In this document: positions 1 through 9,810 of the stretch, piece by piece
How the letters are laid out: every line of letters begins with the position of its first letter
Numbering within the stretch: position 1 is the first letter of the stretch
NCBI RefSeq assembly: GCF_000807855.2
Contig: NZ_JRYR02000001.1
Coordinates: 3,230,054 to 3,294,053 of the forward strand
Direction of reading: 5' to 3'
Source of the DNA: Flammeovirga pacifica
Lineage (GTDB): Bacteria > Bacteroidota > Bacteroidia > Cytophagales > Flammeovirgaceae
DNA: 64,000 bases
The notes under the pieces: model-generated
What the model was told of the DNA's origin: nothing
Database searches by the model: none
Seen by the model: the letters and a program-made list of their open reading frames with translations, nothing else
Position numbers and translations under genes: made by a program

Positions 1-55
1 CAATAAACTAGAGGAACTACTGCCTGTTAAATAGTTGGTGTAGACAAGTGCGGGT

Positions 56-457
56 TTGCCGACTGCTTACATCTACTCGGATCAACCAATAAAGAAAAAA
101 TCAAAATGGACGATATCATCAACTTTAAAAGGTGGTATATCTGCAAATTTAGTTCGAGAATTTACAGTTCAAGAAATTAACGACGTGCAAATTACAGTGA
201 ATGGAGTCTCAAAAATTACTACCGATCCAAACAATAAAGAATTTGCAACTATTAATGGTATGCCTACTCGTTTTGAGGGAAGTGGTGATATGACTTCTAC
301 TTTGGTACTTGATGCGAAAACTGGATGGATAATTTCTGCGAATGTTAATCAACAAATAGACGGTAAGAATATAATCAAAGCACAAGGACAAGAAATGACT
401 ATCCCAATAAAGATGTCTTCACATACTTCTTTAAATAACTCATCCACTGTAAAATAG
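56..457 (+). pseudogene. DUF6263-like protein, C-terminal part only
   Basis: The frame encodes about 133 residues resembling the C-terminal half of the DUF6263 lipoproteins of Bacteroidota: an SDQPIKKKSKW segment (compare the family's P-x-K-P-V-K-x-G-D-x-W), then beta-rich sequence and a D-A-K-T-G-W motif. It has no signal peptide or lipobox. It starts only from a TTG, and two in-frame stops (TAG at 32 and 41) lie just upstream, so the N-terminal half is missing or separated by a break. The first ~50 bases could be foreign DNA or decayed coding sequence. It ends 10 bases before the efflux permease and may be read with it. The family call is from memory of the motif and is moderate. Confidence 0.45.
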
Positions 458-467
458 ATTATTCCTA

Positions 468-1706
468 ATGTTTTTATCATTTATACAAGAGGCTATGGAA
501 AACCTATTTACTCACAAGGCTCGTAATATTACTACGGGTCTTGGGGTATCATGGGGGCTTTTTATCCTTATCTTACTCTTAGGAGGTGGAGAAGGTTTGT
601 ATAATGGTATTCAAAATATTTTTTCGGGGTATGCTCAAAATACTGTATGGGTTTATGGAGGAGAGACATCAAAAGTGTATAAAGGAAAAGTTGAAGGGGA
701 ACGGATTGATTTTGATCCTATTTTTTTAGATAATGTACAAAAGAAATTTAAGGAAATAGATCAGATTGCTTTAGACATAAAATACCAAGGTCACCTTCGT
801 ACTACATATTATAGAAATGAGGTCCAAAGTGTTTTGAAAGGAGTCAATAATGCTTTTTTTGAACTAAAGAAAGTTCCATTAAAAAATGGTAGACACTTTA
901 ATCTTTTAGATCTAAAAGAACACAGGAATGTTTGTATCATTGGTCAACATCAACAAGAAGTATTGTTTCATAAGGAAAGTGCTTTAGAAAAAACGATATA
1001 TATCGATAATATTCCTTTTACAATAGTGGGCGAACTGGAAAACAATCACCTTTTTTCTCAATCTGAAAATCGAAGTATTTTCATTCCTTTGGATAGTTAT
1101 CATCATCATTTTGAAAAAAATGAGACGTATAGTTCATTTGGTTTTGTATTAAACGAAAAGACAAATGAATTTATTAAGAAGAAATTTAAACCCTTTCTCT
1201 CAGAGTCACTCGGTTTTGATCCAAAAGATAATTCTGCTATTTACCTTTTAGAAGCTAAAGAACAGAAAAAGTCATTTGACTCATTATTTAACTATATCAA
1301 TGGCTTTTTATGGAGTGTAGGTATATGTCTATTATTAAGTGGAATGATTAGTATTAGTAATATGATGGTTATGGGAATTAAAGAACGCACCAAAGAATTA
1401 GGAATAAGAAAAGCTTTGGGAGCTACTCCAAAAGAATTGTTAATTATGATTATTACCGAATCTACTATTCTTACATTTATCTCTGGTGCTTTCGGTATTT
1501 TATTAGGAGTCTTTTCAATTGAGTTAATCAACTATTTGCTCAGAACATTAGAAGATAAGATGTTTATTGAACAACTTGAAATTAATATTCTCGTTATCTT
1601 CACTGCTTTTATTTTACTGATTTTTTCTGGTATTATCGCTGGGTTGATTCCGGCTAAAAAAGCAATGAATCTAACTGTTGTCTATGCATTAAACGAAGAA
1701 AACTAA
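468..1706 (+). CDS. MacB/FtsX-type ABC transporter permease
   Basis: Inner-membrane permease of a tripartite efflux or lipoprotein-type ABC system. It has one transmembrane segment near residues 22-42 (GVSWGLFILILLLGGG), a periplasmic MacB_PCD-like domain of about 220 residues, then three C-terminal transmembrane segments (about 277-300, 325-350, 372-393). The FtsX signature ERTKELGIRKALGATPKEL sits after the second. This is the four-helix topology of the MacB transmembrane part, with the ATPase encoded separately. The adaptor, ATPase and TolC-like channel follow with gaps or overlaps of 6, -4 and 2 bases, so one operon is clear. The substrate is unknown. Confidence 0.9.
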   Translation: MFLSFIQEAMENLFTHKARNITTGLGVSWGLFILILLLGGGEGLYNGIQNIFSGYAQNTVWVYGGETSKVYKGKVEGERIDFDPIFLDNVQKKFKEIDQIALDIKYQGHLRTTYYRNEVQSVLKGVNNAFFELKKVPLKNGRHFNLLDLKEHRNVCIIGQHQQEVLFHKESALEKTIYIDNIPFTIVGELENNHLFSQSENRSIFIPLDSYHHHFEKNETYSSFGFVLNEKTNEFIKKKFKPFLSESLGFDPKDNSAIYLLEAKEQKKSFDSLFNYINGFLWSVGICLLLSGMISISNMMVMGIKERTKELGIRKALGATPKELLIMIITESTILTFISGAFGILLGVFSIELINYLLRTLEDKMFIEQLEINILVIFTAFILLIFSGIIAGLIPAKKAMNLTVVYALNEEN

Positions 1707-1712
1707 ACGACT

Positions 1713-2780
1713 ATGAAAAGCACTTATTTTGTTTTATTTATTATTATTATCGCTGTATTTTCTGCATTTGCGTTTAAAGAACAACAAAAAGAAGATCGGT
1801 TAAAAAATAAAGGGGTACACCCTTATTACACTATTATAAAGAAAGAGAAGAAAATTTCAGGGCATATAGAACCTGTGAAAGAAATACATCTAAAACCACA
1901 GATTTCTGGTGTAATTCATCAATTATATGTTCGTCCTGGCGATTATGTACGTAAAGGTGACTTAATAGCAACATTAAAAGTAATTGTAGACCCTCTTTCT
2001 TTGGAAGATGCGGAAAATAAAATGCTAATTGTAAAGGAAAATTACCAACTCGCAAAACTAGAATTAGAGCGAAATAAAAAATTATTTGACGCCGGAGGAA
2101 TTTCTTTAAGTGCTTATCAAAAAATTAAAAATGAAGCACAAAACCTTTATCAAGAATTAAATTCTATCAAAAGAAAAATTCAATTGATCGAAAAAGGCCA
2201 TATCTCTGGTGAAAAACAAATTTCTAATCAAGTCTTCTCTACCATATCGGGTATCGTTTTATCTACCCCTTTTAAAGAAGGAAGTTATGTTATAGAAACC
2301 AATACTTTTAACGAAGGAAGTACAATTGCAACCGTAGCCGATATGAACAAAATGTTGTTTAAAGGTATGGTTCCTGAAAATGATATTCAGTTTCTCAAGC
2401 CCAATATGCATTTCCCTGTGCTAATAAATGCAACTGGAAATCAGTCATTTAATGCTATTTTAAGTTATATATCTCCAAAAGGTAAGCAAGTGAATGGCAT
2501 CTCAAAATTCGAAATCGAAGCATTAATTCAATACGAGCAAAATAAACATTTAGTTATTCGTTCTGGCTATTCTGCTATTGCTAATATTTTGATTGAAGAA
2601 ACAGATAGTGTGCTTGCTATCAAAGAAGAACTTTTACATTTTGATCAGAAAGAAAAATCTTATGTCTATTTAAATAACGAGGGGAATAAAGAAAAAAAAT
2701 ATGTGGAAATAGGCATTTCAAATGGTACCGAAATAGAAATCACTAAAGGCTTAACAAAAAATTCATTACTAAAAATATGA
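1713..2780 (+). CDS. MacA/HlyD-family periplasmic adaptor protein
   Basis: Membrane-fusion subunit linking the inner-membrane permease to the outer-membrane channel. An N-terminal transmembrane anchor (residues about 4-20) is followed by a lipoyl half-motif around residues 48-90 (KPQISGVIHQLYVRPGDYVRKG). An alpha-helical hairpin lies at about 100-165, then the second lipoyl half and beta-barrel (FSTISGIVLSTPFKEGSYV). The C-terminus reads ...NGTEIEITKGL, as in RND/MacA adaptors. The stop overlaps the ATG of the ATPase by 4 bases (ATGA), indicating translational coupling. Confidence 0.9.
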   Translation: MKSTYFVLFIIIIAVFSAFAFKEQQKEDRLKNKGVHPYYTIIKKEKKISGHIEPVKEIHLKPQISGVIHQLYVRPGDYVRKGDLIATLKVIVDPLSLEDAENKMLIVKENYQLAKLELERNKKLFDAGGISLSAYQKIKNEAQNLYQELNSIKRKIQLIEKGHISGEKQISNQVFSTISGIVLSTPFKEGSYVIETNTFNEGSTIATVADMNKMLFKGMVPENDIQFLKPNMHFPVLINATGNQSFNAILSYISPKGKQVNGISKFEIEALIQYEQNKHLVIRSGYSAIANILIEETDSVLAIKEELLHFDQKEKSYVYLNNEGNKEKKYVEIGISNGTEIEITKGLTKNSLLKI

Positions 2781-3439
2781 TACAAATTTCCAATATCTAT
2801 AAATCGTACCTTACGAATAATACCACTACCAATGTTTTAAAAAACGTTTCTTTGAATGTTCAAAAAGGAGAATTTATTGCTTTAATGGGGTCCTCAGGTT
2901 CTGGAAAATCTACTCTTTTAAATTTGATCGGCTTATTAGATTATTTCGATAAAGGTGAATTGATCATTAACAAACAAGTGTGTAATTCATTAAATGAAAC
3001 AGAAAGAGCTTTATTCAGAAATAAAAATATGGGTTTCGTCTTTCAATCTTTTCATTTGATACCTACAAAATCAGTAATAAAGAATGTAGAACTTGCACTT
3101 TATTACAAAAGAATTCCTCAAAAAGAAAGATCTAAGTTAGCTATAGAAGCCTTACAAAAAGTAGGATTGGGGGATAAACTAAACCAAAAACCAAATGAGT
3201 TATCTGGCGGGCAAAAACAAAGAGTAGCTATCGCAAGAGCAATCGTCACCAACCCTTCTATTCTTTTTGCTGATGAACCTACGGGTGCATTAGATTCTAA
3301 AACTTCTCATGAAATTATGCAATTAATAAAAGAGATACATCAAATGGAAAAAACCATCGTAATGATTACCCATGATGTCGAAATTGCCAATTTCGCAGAT
3401 AAAATTATACATATTAAGGATGGACAAATCGTATCTTAA
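2777..3439 (+). CDS. ABC transporter ATP-binding protein (MacB/LolD type)
   Basis: Nucleotide-binding subunit of 220 residues that powers the efflux permease. Walker A GSSGSGKST is at residues 38-46, the signature LSGGQKQRVAIARA near 142-155, Walker B ILFADEPTGALD near 166-177, and the switch histidine in MITHD. The length and motifs fit the MacB/LolD subfamily, which works with FtsX-type permeases. It overlaps the adaptor gene and is 2 bases from the TolC-like gene. Confidence 0.93.
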   Translation: MIQISNIYKSYLTNNTTTNVLKNVSLNVQKGEFIALMGSSGSGKSTLLNLIGLLDYFDKGELIINKQVCNSLNETERALFRNKNMGFVFQSFHLIPTKSVIKNVELALYYKRIPQKERSKLAIEALQKVGLGDKLNQKPNELSGGQKQRVAIARAIVTNPSILFADEPTGALDSKTSHEIMQLIKEIHQMEKTIVMITHDVEIANFADKIIHIKDGQIVS

Positions 3440-3441
3440 AC

Positions 3442-4779
3442 ATGAAAACCAAGCAACTAACTATTCTATTTTTGGGGCTATATACCCAAATCTGCTTTTC
3501 TCAGACTACAGTATTATCGTTAAATGATGCAATACAATTTACATTAGTCAAAAACTACGATATACAAATAGATCAACTTTCTCTTGAGAATGCAGAACAA
3601 AATAATACTTGGGGAAATGCTGGAAGATATCCAGATATACAACTTCAATTAGGTGGTTCTAATCAATATCAATACAACAATCCCGCCTCCCCTTTTGCTT
3701 TAGGTGGTTTTACAAATAATGCTGTATTTAATTCAGGGATATCTGGTCAATGGATCCTATTTAATGGCTTTAATGTTTCTCTAAAAAAAGATCAATTATC
3801 TTCTCAAGTGAAACAATCTGAATGGGAGCTTTTAGCTACAATGGAGAATCAAGTAGAAGCACTTATACAAGCTTATTATCTAGCTCAATTTGAAAAAGAA
3901 AAATTAAAAACTATTCAAGAAATTTTACAATCATCAAAAGAAAAGTGGAAACTGTCAAAATTGCAAAATAAACTTGGTGCAGGAAGTAAATTTGAAATGA
4001 TTCGTGATGAAACAAATTTTTATACTGATTCAACAAGATATATCGATCAAAAAGTCCAATGGAAAACTGCTATTCAGGATTTAAATTATTATATGAACAA
4101 TGATAATATTCATACTACTTATGATCTTAAAGACAAACTAAATGTACCATCCCCTATGTTAAATTTTGAAGATTTATTGGATGAAATGCTAAAAAATAAT
4201 TCCAATATAAAAAGACAACTGGTTATATCTCAACTTCGTGAAAATCAAATTCAACAACAAAGAAATACAAAAGTACCTACTCTAACAGCTGATATCAGTT
4301 TTACATCAAATACCAATAGATTTACAGCAGATATGCCACAAGTAGATGGAGGTTTTCAAAAAGAAACAAATATTGGATATAATTACGGTCCATCAGCCGG
4401 AGTTACCCTAAGAGTTCCCATTTTTTCAGGTGGTAAAAATAATCGTTTGATTCAAACTGCAATTATTCAAAAAGAAGTAGCTGATACTGAATCTAAAAAG
4501 ACTTTACTATTTTTAAAAAATAAATTTACTAAACTTTTTATGGAATATCATAATTCTATTGAAAAAGTAAAATTAAGCACAAAAAGTCTTGAGGCTGCAA
4601 AATTAAACCTAAACTTATCAAGACAACAAATGGATAGTGGTATGATTTCATCATTTGAGTTCAGACAAATTCAAAATAGTTATTTAGAGTCATCCATAAG
4701 ATTATTAAATAATCAATACTTCTTGATTATTAATCGTGTTGCATTATTAAAAATTTCTGGTAAGCTCGTTAAATTATAA
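3442..4779 (+). CDS. TolC-family outer-membrane efflux channel
   Basis: Outer-membrane factor of the tripartite pump. A signal peptide ends near residue 20 (YTQICFSQ). The mature protein has the TolC repeat pattern: helical hairpins rich in N, Q and K, and the amphipathic strands GISGQWILFNGFNV and GPSAGVTLRVPIFSGGKNNR, one per structural repeat. At 445 residues it is normal for the family. It is the last gene of the operon, and its stop lies 3 bases from the stop of the convergent PBP2 gene with no visible hairpin between them. Confidence 0.9.
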   Translation: MKTKQLTILFLGLYTQICFSQTTVLSLNDAIQFTLVKNYDIQIDQLSLENAEQNNTWGNAGRYPDIQLQLGGSNQYQYNNPASPFALGGFTNNAVFNSGISGQWILFNGFNVSLKKDQLSSQVKQSEWELLATMENQVEALIQAYYLAQFEKEKLKTIQEILQSSKEKWKLSKLQNKLGAGSKFEMIRDETNFYTDSTRYIDQKVQWKTAIQDLNYYMNNDNIHTTYDLKDKLNVPSPMLNFEDLLDEMLKNNSNIKRQLVISQLRENQIQQQRNTKVPTLTADISFTSNTNRFTADMPQVDGGFQKETNIGYNYGPSAGVTLRVPIFSGGKNNRLIQTAIIQKEVADTESKKTLLFLKNKFTKLFMEYHNSIEKVKLSTKSLEAAKLNLNLSRQQMDSGMISSFEFRQIQNSYLESSIRLLNNQYFLIINRVALLKISGKLVKL

Positions 4780-4782
4780 AAT

Positions 4783-6729
4783 TCACTCCGAATCTGAGGT
4801 AGTCACCTTGATAGAATCTTGTTTTGCTTTGCGTGCCTGAATCTCTTTATATCTAGCTTTGTTCTTCTCTCTTAGTTCTTTGAGTTTTCGTTCACGCTCT
4901 TTTCTTGCTTCTTCTTTAGCAATTAAATCACCATTGTAGATATACTTTTCTAGGTAGCCTCTTTTTACTTCACCATTTACATATTTCTCCATCATTAATG
5001 ATGCAATTGGAGCTGCCCATGTACCGCCAAATCCAGCGTTTTCAACATAAACTGCTATCGCTATTTTAGGTTTGTGAAGTGGTGCAAATCCCATGAAAAT
5101 AGAGTGATCTTCACCATGTGGGTTCTGTGCAGTACCTGTTTTACCACATACAACAAGATCTTTACTAAATGCTCTTTGTGCAGTACCAATTCGAGGTACA
5201 TCAGCCATTGCCCTAGCAATGTGATCTACGTATTCTGGTTTAACATTTACGGTATGCTTTTCTTTAAAATCTTCTATTGGACCTTCGCCTCCAACATCTT
5301 TAATAATGTGAGGGGGGTAATAATAGCCTCTATTAGCGATGATTGCTCCTAGATTAGCCAATTGTATCGGCATAGCCAAAACTTCGCCCTGCCCAATACT
5401 AATAGAATGAATGGTACTAATTTTCCATCCTCCGCCTTTGTATATTCTATCATATAATTTTGAACTAGGTACTAGACCGCTTTTTTCATACGGCATATCT
5501 ACACCTAGCTTTACACCAAAACCATATCCTTTAACTTCTTCTCTCCAAGTGTTAAGTGTTTCTCTTAAACGATCAGAAGTCTCATATCTTTTCCCTTCAT
5601 CATCTAGTAACCTTCTAATCTCTTGGTAATACCATGGGTTACAAGAATTAACTATTGATCCTTTTACATTTAGAGGAGTAGGGTGATTATGACAACCTAC
5701 TAACCTTTTATTACAAGCAAAATAAGTGGATAAAGTATCTACTTCTCCATTTTGAAGGCCTATCATCGCCATAACAGTTTTAAAGGTCGATCCCGGAGGA
5801 TACCTCGACTGCATGGCTCTATTAATTAATGGCGTATATTTATTTCTTGATAACTTACTGTAATTTTTAGAAACTCTTTTACCTTCACCTGTTAATTCAT
5901 TTGGGTCATATGAAGGTGCAGAGATCATGGCTAATATTTCTCCTGTACTTGGGTCGAGGGCTACTATAGACCCTACTTTATTGACCATCAACTGCTCTCC
6001 GTATTTCTGTAATTCTATGTCTATAGAAGAAGTAAGTGTTGTACCAACTCTTGGAATAGTATCTAGCTTACCATTTTCATAAGGACCTTTAACCACCCCT
6101 TTTACATTCTTCATTACATAGCTTACACCACGTTGCCCTCTCAATTCTTTTTCGTAAAATTTCTCTACTCCAGTAATACCAATAAGGTCACCACTCTTGT
6201 AATAACTTGTTGTATCTTTTTTAAGAAATGATCCCGAAACTTCTTTTACGTAACCAAGTGCATTGGCTAAACTTTGATGAGGGTAAGAACGAATGGTTCT
6301 TGCTTGAATTTCGATACCTTTAAATCGAATAATTTTATCCTGTACTTTAGCGTAATCTTCTTGGTTTAATTGTTTTTTTAGAATGGATGGTTTAAACCAA
6401 GAGAAAGTTCTAGCCTTTTTAATATTATATCTAAGTTCTTCTATAGTATAATCCAACATATTGGCCAATTCTAGAGAGTCTTCCTCTGCTAGTTTGAAAT
6501 ACTTAGGAATAACCATCACATCAAAAACAGCCGCATTAGACGCTAATAATTTACCATTTCTATCATAAATCATCCCTCGCAAAGGATATTCGACAATACG
6601 ATCTACGATGTTAGCTTCAGACATGGTCTTATATTCACTACTTAATACTTGAATATTAAGTAGTACAATACCATAAGTGATAAATAAGATGGTAAAACCA
6701 AATATAAGGTGCCAGCGTCTATTCTCCAT
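4783..6729 (-). CDS. mrdA: Penicillin-binding protein 2 (peptidoglycan transpeptidase)
   Basis: Class B PBP that crosslinks peptidoglycan during lateral wall elongation, partner of RodA. An N-terminal transmembrane anchor (residues about 8-28) is followed by the dimerisation domain, with RGMIYDRNGKLLASN near 52-66. The transpeptidase domain has STFK with nucleophile Ser314, an SCN motif and KTGT from Lys530. A C-terminal charged tail (about 600-648, rich in K, E and R) is a local extension. It sits 15 bases downstream of batA rather than with mreBCD/rodA. This gene arrangement ties it to the DUF58/BatA operon. Confidence 0.93.
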   Translation of the reverse strand: MENRRWHLIFGFTILFITYGIVLLNIQVLSSEYKTMSEANIVDRIVEYPLRGMIYDRNGKLLASNAAVFDVMVIPKYFKLAEEDSLELANMLDYTIEELRYNIKKARTFSWFKPSILKKQLNQEDYAKVQDKIIRFKGIEIQARTIRSYPHQSLANALGYVKEVSGSFLKKDTTSYYKSGDLIGITGVEKFYEKELRGQRGVSYVMKNVKGVVKGPYENGKLDTIPRVGTTLTSSIDIELQKYGEQLMVNKVGSIVALDPSTGEILAMISAPSYDPNELTGEGKRVSKNYSKLSRNKYTPLINRAMQSRYPPGSTFKTVMAMIGLQNGEVDTLSTYFACNKRLVGCHNHPTPLNVKGSIVNSCNPWYYQEIRRLLDDEGKRYETSDRLRETLNTWREEVKGYGFGVKLGVDMPYEKSGLVPSSKLYDRIYKGGGWKISTIHSISIGQGEVLAMPIQLANLGAIIANRGYYYPPHIIKDVGGEGPIEDFKEKHTVNVKPEYVDHIARAMADVPRIGTAQRAFSKDLVVCGKTGTAQNPHGEDHSIFMGFAPLHKPKIAIAVYVENAGFGGTWAAPIASLMMEKYVNGEVKRGYLEKYIYNGDLIAKEEARKERERKLKELREKNKARYKEIQARKAKQDSIKVTTSDSE

Positions 6730-6744
6730 TTAAATTACTGAGGA

Positions 6745-7779
6745 TTAATCTTCTAAAGCGTTAGTTAAGAATGTACTTTTTAATGCCATCCAAATTAGGA
6801 AAAAAATCATTCCATAAATCAAATACACCTGATAATAATCTTTAGTATCCTTATATCTTGTCTCTTTGATCTCCGCTTTTTCATAATTATCAATTTGATC
6901 AAAGATTTTTGCTAATGCTTTATTATTGGTAGCTCTAAAATATTTCCCTTTACCAATTCTGGCAATATCTCTTAAAGCAGTCTCGTCCAAATGTTGTTCA
7001 ATATATTTTGGAACGCCAAACATATCTGTACCATAAGGTACTCTTCCTTCTTTTCCTACTCCAATAGTATAGACTTTCACTCCATATCCATAGGCTAATT
7101 CTGCGGCGGTTTTAGGGTCGATACTACCTGCAGTATTTTCACCGTCAGATAATAAAATAGCTACTTTTGATTTAGCCGTTGATTCTCTCATTCGGTTAAT
7201 AGCAACCCCTAAGGCAAGACCAATTGCAGTACCGTTTTTCTTGATCATATTAAAATCAATATCAGTCACTAAGTCTTTAAGAAGAGTGTAATCTGTGGTT
7301 AGAGGTGCATAAGAAATCGCTTCTCCAGAGAAAATAACTAAACCTATTCTGTCTTGTACCCTGCCATCAATAAATTTTGTAGCTACTTTTTTAGCGGCCT
7401 CCATTCTGTTCGGAACAAAATCCTCAATTTTCATGGAGTGTGAAATATCCAATATCAACATAATGTCGATACCTTCTGACCACTTTTCTACTTGTTCATT
7501 GGTTTTTTGAGGACGAGCCAAAGCAACAATCATTAAAGCTAAGCCAATGCTTAACATAAATGGTGGAATGAATCTTAGGAACGTACTCCAATCTGCTTGA
7601 AGTCTCCCTTCAGGTAATGCTACATCTAACTTTTGTCTAACTCGATAACGTAATAACCATCTTAGTAAAAATAAAATGGGTATAACTAAAATGAGATAGA
7701 GATAATCGAAATGCTCCCAATCAAAATTGGCTAATGTAGATGGCTTGAACCAGTGTAATGATAATATATCTTCGTACAT
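6745..7779 (-). CDS. batA: BatA-like von Willebrand factor A membrane protein
   Basis: VWA-domain protein of the Bacteroidota bat (aerotolerance) operon. Transmembrane segments lie near residues 28-43 and 73-88 and at the C-terminus (about 318-338). Between them is a VWA domain with a complete MIDAS: DISHS, a later threonine in PLTTDYT, and LLSDGENTAG. It follows the gene ending at 7814 by 34 bases and precedes mrdA by 15, so the four genes from 9655 down to 4783 form one unit. The exact role of Bat proteins is unsettled. They are thought to act at the membrane with a MoxR ATPase, which is not encoded here. Confidence 0.85.
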   Translation of the reverse strand: MYEDILSLHWFKPSTLANFDWEHFDYLYLILVIPILFLLRWLLRYRVRQKLDVALPEGRLQADWSTFLRFIPPFMLSIGLALMIVALARPQKTNEQVEKWSEGIDIMLILDISHSMKIEDFVPNRMEAAKKVATKFIDGRVQDRIGLVIFSGEAISYAPLTTDYTLLKDLVTDIDFNMIKKNGTAIGLALGVAINRMRESTAKSKVAILLSDGENTAGSIDPKTAAELAYGYGVKVYTIGVGKEGRVPYGTDMFGVPKYIEQHLDETALRDIARIGKGKYFRATNNKALAKIFDQIDNYEKAEIKETRYKDTKDYYQVYLIYGMIFFLIWMALKSTFLTNALED

Positions 7780-7813
7780 AATTACTTCTTGTAGTAATCT
7801 TACTCCTTATCTT

Positions 7814-8761
7814 CTATTTTTTTTCTTGAACTTCAACTTCAACAGTCATATCCAAAACAAAAGGTGGCTTATCAGGATTATTCACCATTTCATAAGCATA
7901 GCCTTTTGTGGCAATTTCATTGAGGTATTTCAAAACAGGTTTTGCTTCTTCTCCTCCAAACCCAGAATAAATAACTCTATCCAATATTTTTAATTTCTTC
8001 TCTAACTGATCAGATTTTAAAATTTTACCCGTTTCCTTAGAGGTAAGAGGTTGAATGTCCTGATGAGATACTTTAGATAAATAAGCTTTCCAAATAGCCA
8101 CTGCTTCTTCAGTAGTCTTACTGTCTAACTCTTTTTCTAAGTAAATATCAAATTGTGATCTGAAGTTATTGTAATGTTTCTGAATTTTCTTCTTTCTCCA
8201 ATTTTCTCTGAATTTATTTCCAAATACAGCATAAAATACCATGACTGCTAGAAGTAAAAAGCCCAATATCAAAACTAACATAGGAGTGTTAAATTGAGTC
8301 TTTAAATCTAGGAAATTAGCATCGACAATTACTGTAGTTGTATCTGATACAACCGGAATCATTTCTTTAAGAAAAACACCGTCTAAATAAGCGTATAAGG
8401 TATCTGTTTTTTCGCTTCCTCTTCTTAAAACAGGTAAACCTAACTCATATACAGAATCAATTTCGTAGGTAGCTAAACTATATATCACACAGTCTATACT
8501 TACATTACCCAACGTTCTTGTATTAAAGTTCTTCTTATGTAATAACTCGAATGGTTCAAAGTTAAAAGTGGAATCAGGAAATAAAACCTCCTCTTCTGGA
8601 GAGTGTTCGTACCTTAAAGTATACTGAATTTCCTCTCCAAGCATGACACTATCTCTAATAAACCTACCATAAGGCAAATTTTGCTCTTCTTCTTGAGCAA
8701 AGACCATTGAAGGTAGAACTATAAATAATGTAAAAAATATGCTGATGTATTTTTTCATCAC
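7814..8761 (-). CDS. Bat-operon membrane protein of unknown function
   Basis: A 315-residue exported protein: signal peptide MMKKYISIFFTLFIVLPSMVFAQ, a periplasmic beta-rich region (about 25-155), one transmembrane helix (about 160-182, MLVLILGFLLLAVMVFYAVF), then a cytoplasmic helical domain of about 130 residues. An equivalent protein commonly stands between the DUF58 and BatA genes in Bacteroidota. The architecture (beta domain, helix, cytoplasmic tail) recalls BatD/DUF4381-type proteins, but I cannot assign a named family. The gene spacing (21 and 34 bases) supports cotranscription. Confidence 0.75.
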   Translation of the reverse strand: MMKKYISIFFTLFIVLPSMVFAQEEEQNLPYGRFIRDSVMLGEEIQYTLRYEHSPEEEVLFPDSTFNFEPFELLHKKNFNTRTLGNVSIDCVIYSLATYEIDSVYELGLPVLRRGSEKTDTLYAYLDGVFLKEMIPVVSDTTTVIVDANFLDLKTQFNTPMLVLILGFLLLAVMVFYAVFGNKFRENWRKKKIQKHYNNFRSQFDIYLEKELDSKTTEEAVAIWKAYLSKVSHQDIQPLTSKETGKILKSDQLEKKLKILDRVIYSGFGGEEAKPVLKYLNEIATKGYAYEMVNNPDKPPFVLDMTVEVEVQEKK

Positions 8762-8782
8762 GTTGATGCTCGTTTGATTCGT

Positions 8783-9655
8783 TTATTTTCTTCCGCTGTT
8801 TCTTACCTTAAACAGTTGGACCAATTTAGGTACATAATCTTCTTGTGCATTAATAAAGGTATAATTACCTCCATTTCTTCTTACCAAATCGCTTAGTTCT
8901 AAACGATTTTGTGCATAGAATTTATCCAATTTCTCTCTAAACTGTTTAGAGGAAGTATTGACCCAAATTGTTTTGCCTGCTTCCTTATCAAATAAAGGAG
9001 CAATACCAATTCTCGGAAAACTAGTTTCTCTATCATCACCTACATGTATTACCACTAAATCGTGCTTTCTACATAAGGCTTTTAGATGACGTTCATAATT
9101 TTCATCTACAAAATCGGAGATTACAATAATAATACTCTTTCTTTTGATCATAGATAAAGTTTGCCCCAAAGCTTTATTGATATTTGTCTTTGGTGATTTT
9201 GGCTTCAAGCGGAATAACTCCCCTATCAGCTGATACGCATGCTTGTTTCCTTTATTCGGTTTTACATAGCGTTCTTTGTCATCAGAAAAACATAGAAGTC
9301 CTACTGAACTTGCCTCCTTTAATGCAGACATTGCCAATACACTTGCTATCTCTTTCGTAACATCTATTTTCTTTCTGGTCGGTTTACCTATATCCTGAGA
9401 TGCACTCACATCGACCACGAAGAAAACGTTTTGTTCTTTTTCTTCTTTGAACGTTTTGACAAAAGTACCATGTCCTTTTGCACTAACATTCCAGTCAATA
9501 TGTCTAATATCGTCTCCATACTGATAAAGGCGTACATCATCGAACTCCAAGCCGGAACCTTTGAATACAGAATGAAAATCTCCCTGCATGTGCGAGTTGA
9601 TCGCCTTGCGGATACGAATTTCATACTTCCTTAACTTTTTCAGTAATTCTTTCAT
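8783..9655 (-). CDS. DUF58 domain-containing protein
   Basis: First gene of the bat-PBP2 operon. It carries the DUF58 hallmark GSGLEFDDVRLYQYGDD followed by IRHIDWNVSAK (residues about 33-60). A degenerate VWA-like fold follows, with DVSASQD near 91-97 and VISDFVDEN near 170. DUF58 proteins are usually encoded directly after a MoxR AAA ATPase and are thought to be matured by or to work with it. No MoxR gene precedes it here; the upstream neighbour is a divergent lipoprotein gene. Confidence 0.88.
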   Translation of the reverse strand: MKELLKKLRKYEIRIRKAINSHMQGDFHSVFKGSGLEFDDVRLYQYGDDIRHIDWNVSAKGHGTFVKTFKEEKEQNVFFVVDVSASQDIGKPTRKKIDVTKEIASVLAMSALKEASSVGLLCFSDDKERYVKPNKGNKHAYQLIGELFRLKPKSPKTNINKALGQTLSMIKRKSIIIVISDFVDENYERHLKALCRKHDLVVIHVGDDRETSFPRIGIAPLFDKEAGKTIWVNTSSKQFREKLDKFYAQNRLELSDLVRRNGGNYTFINAQEDYVPKLVQLFKVRNSGRK

Positions 9656-9797
9656 TCATTAAAATTTAGACTTTCCCAGTTACCAAATTTACTTCAACCT
9701 TATCTTTGTGTACAACTTAAATGCTCATTTAACACTATTTAACCACATTTTTACATACTACTAACATTATATGATTCTTAGTTAACTAGTCTTTCGA

Positions 9798-9805
9798 TAT
9801 TTTTG
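9798..9805 (+). promoter_or_regulatory. Candidate -7 promoter element upstream of DUF4296 gene
   Basis: TATTTTTG matches the Bacteroidota -7 consensus TAnnTTTG and ends 5 bases before the ATG at 9811. That spacing would give a leaderless or nearly leaderless message. A second match, TATCTTTG, lies at 9701-9708 and would give a leader of about 100 bases. No clear -33 element is seen for either, so the choice is open. Confidence 0.35.
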
Positions 9806-9810
9806 CCTTT

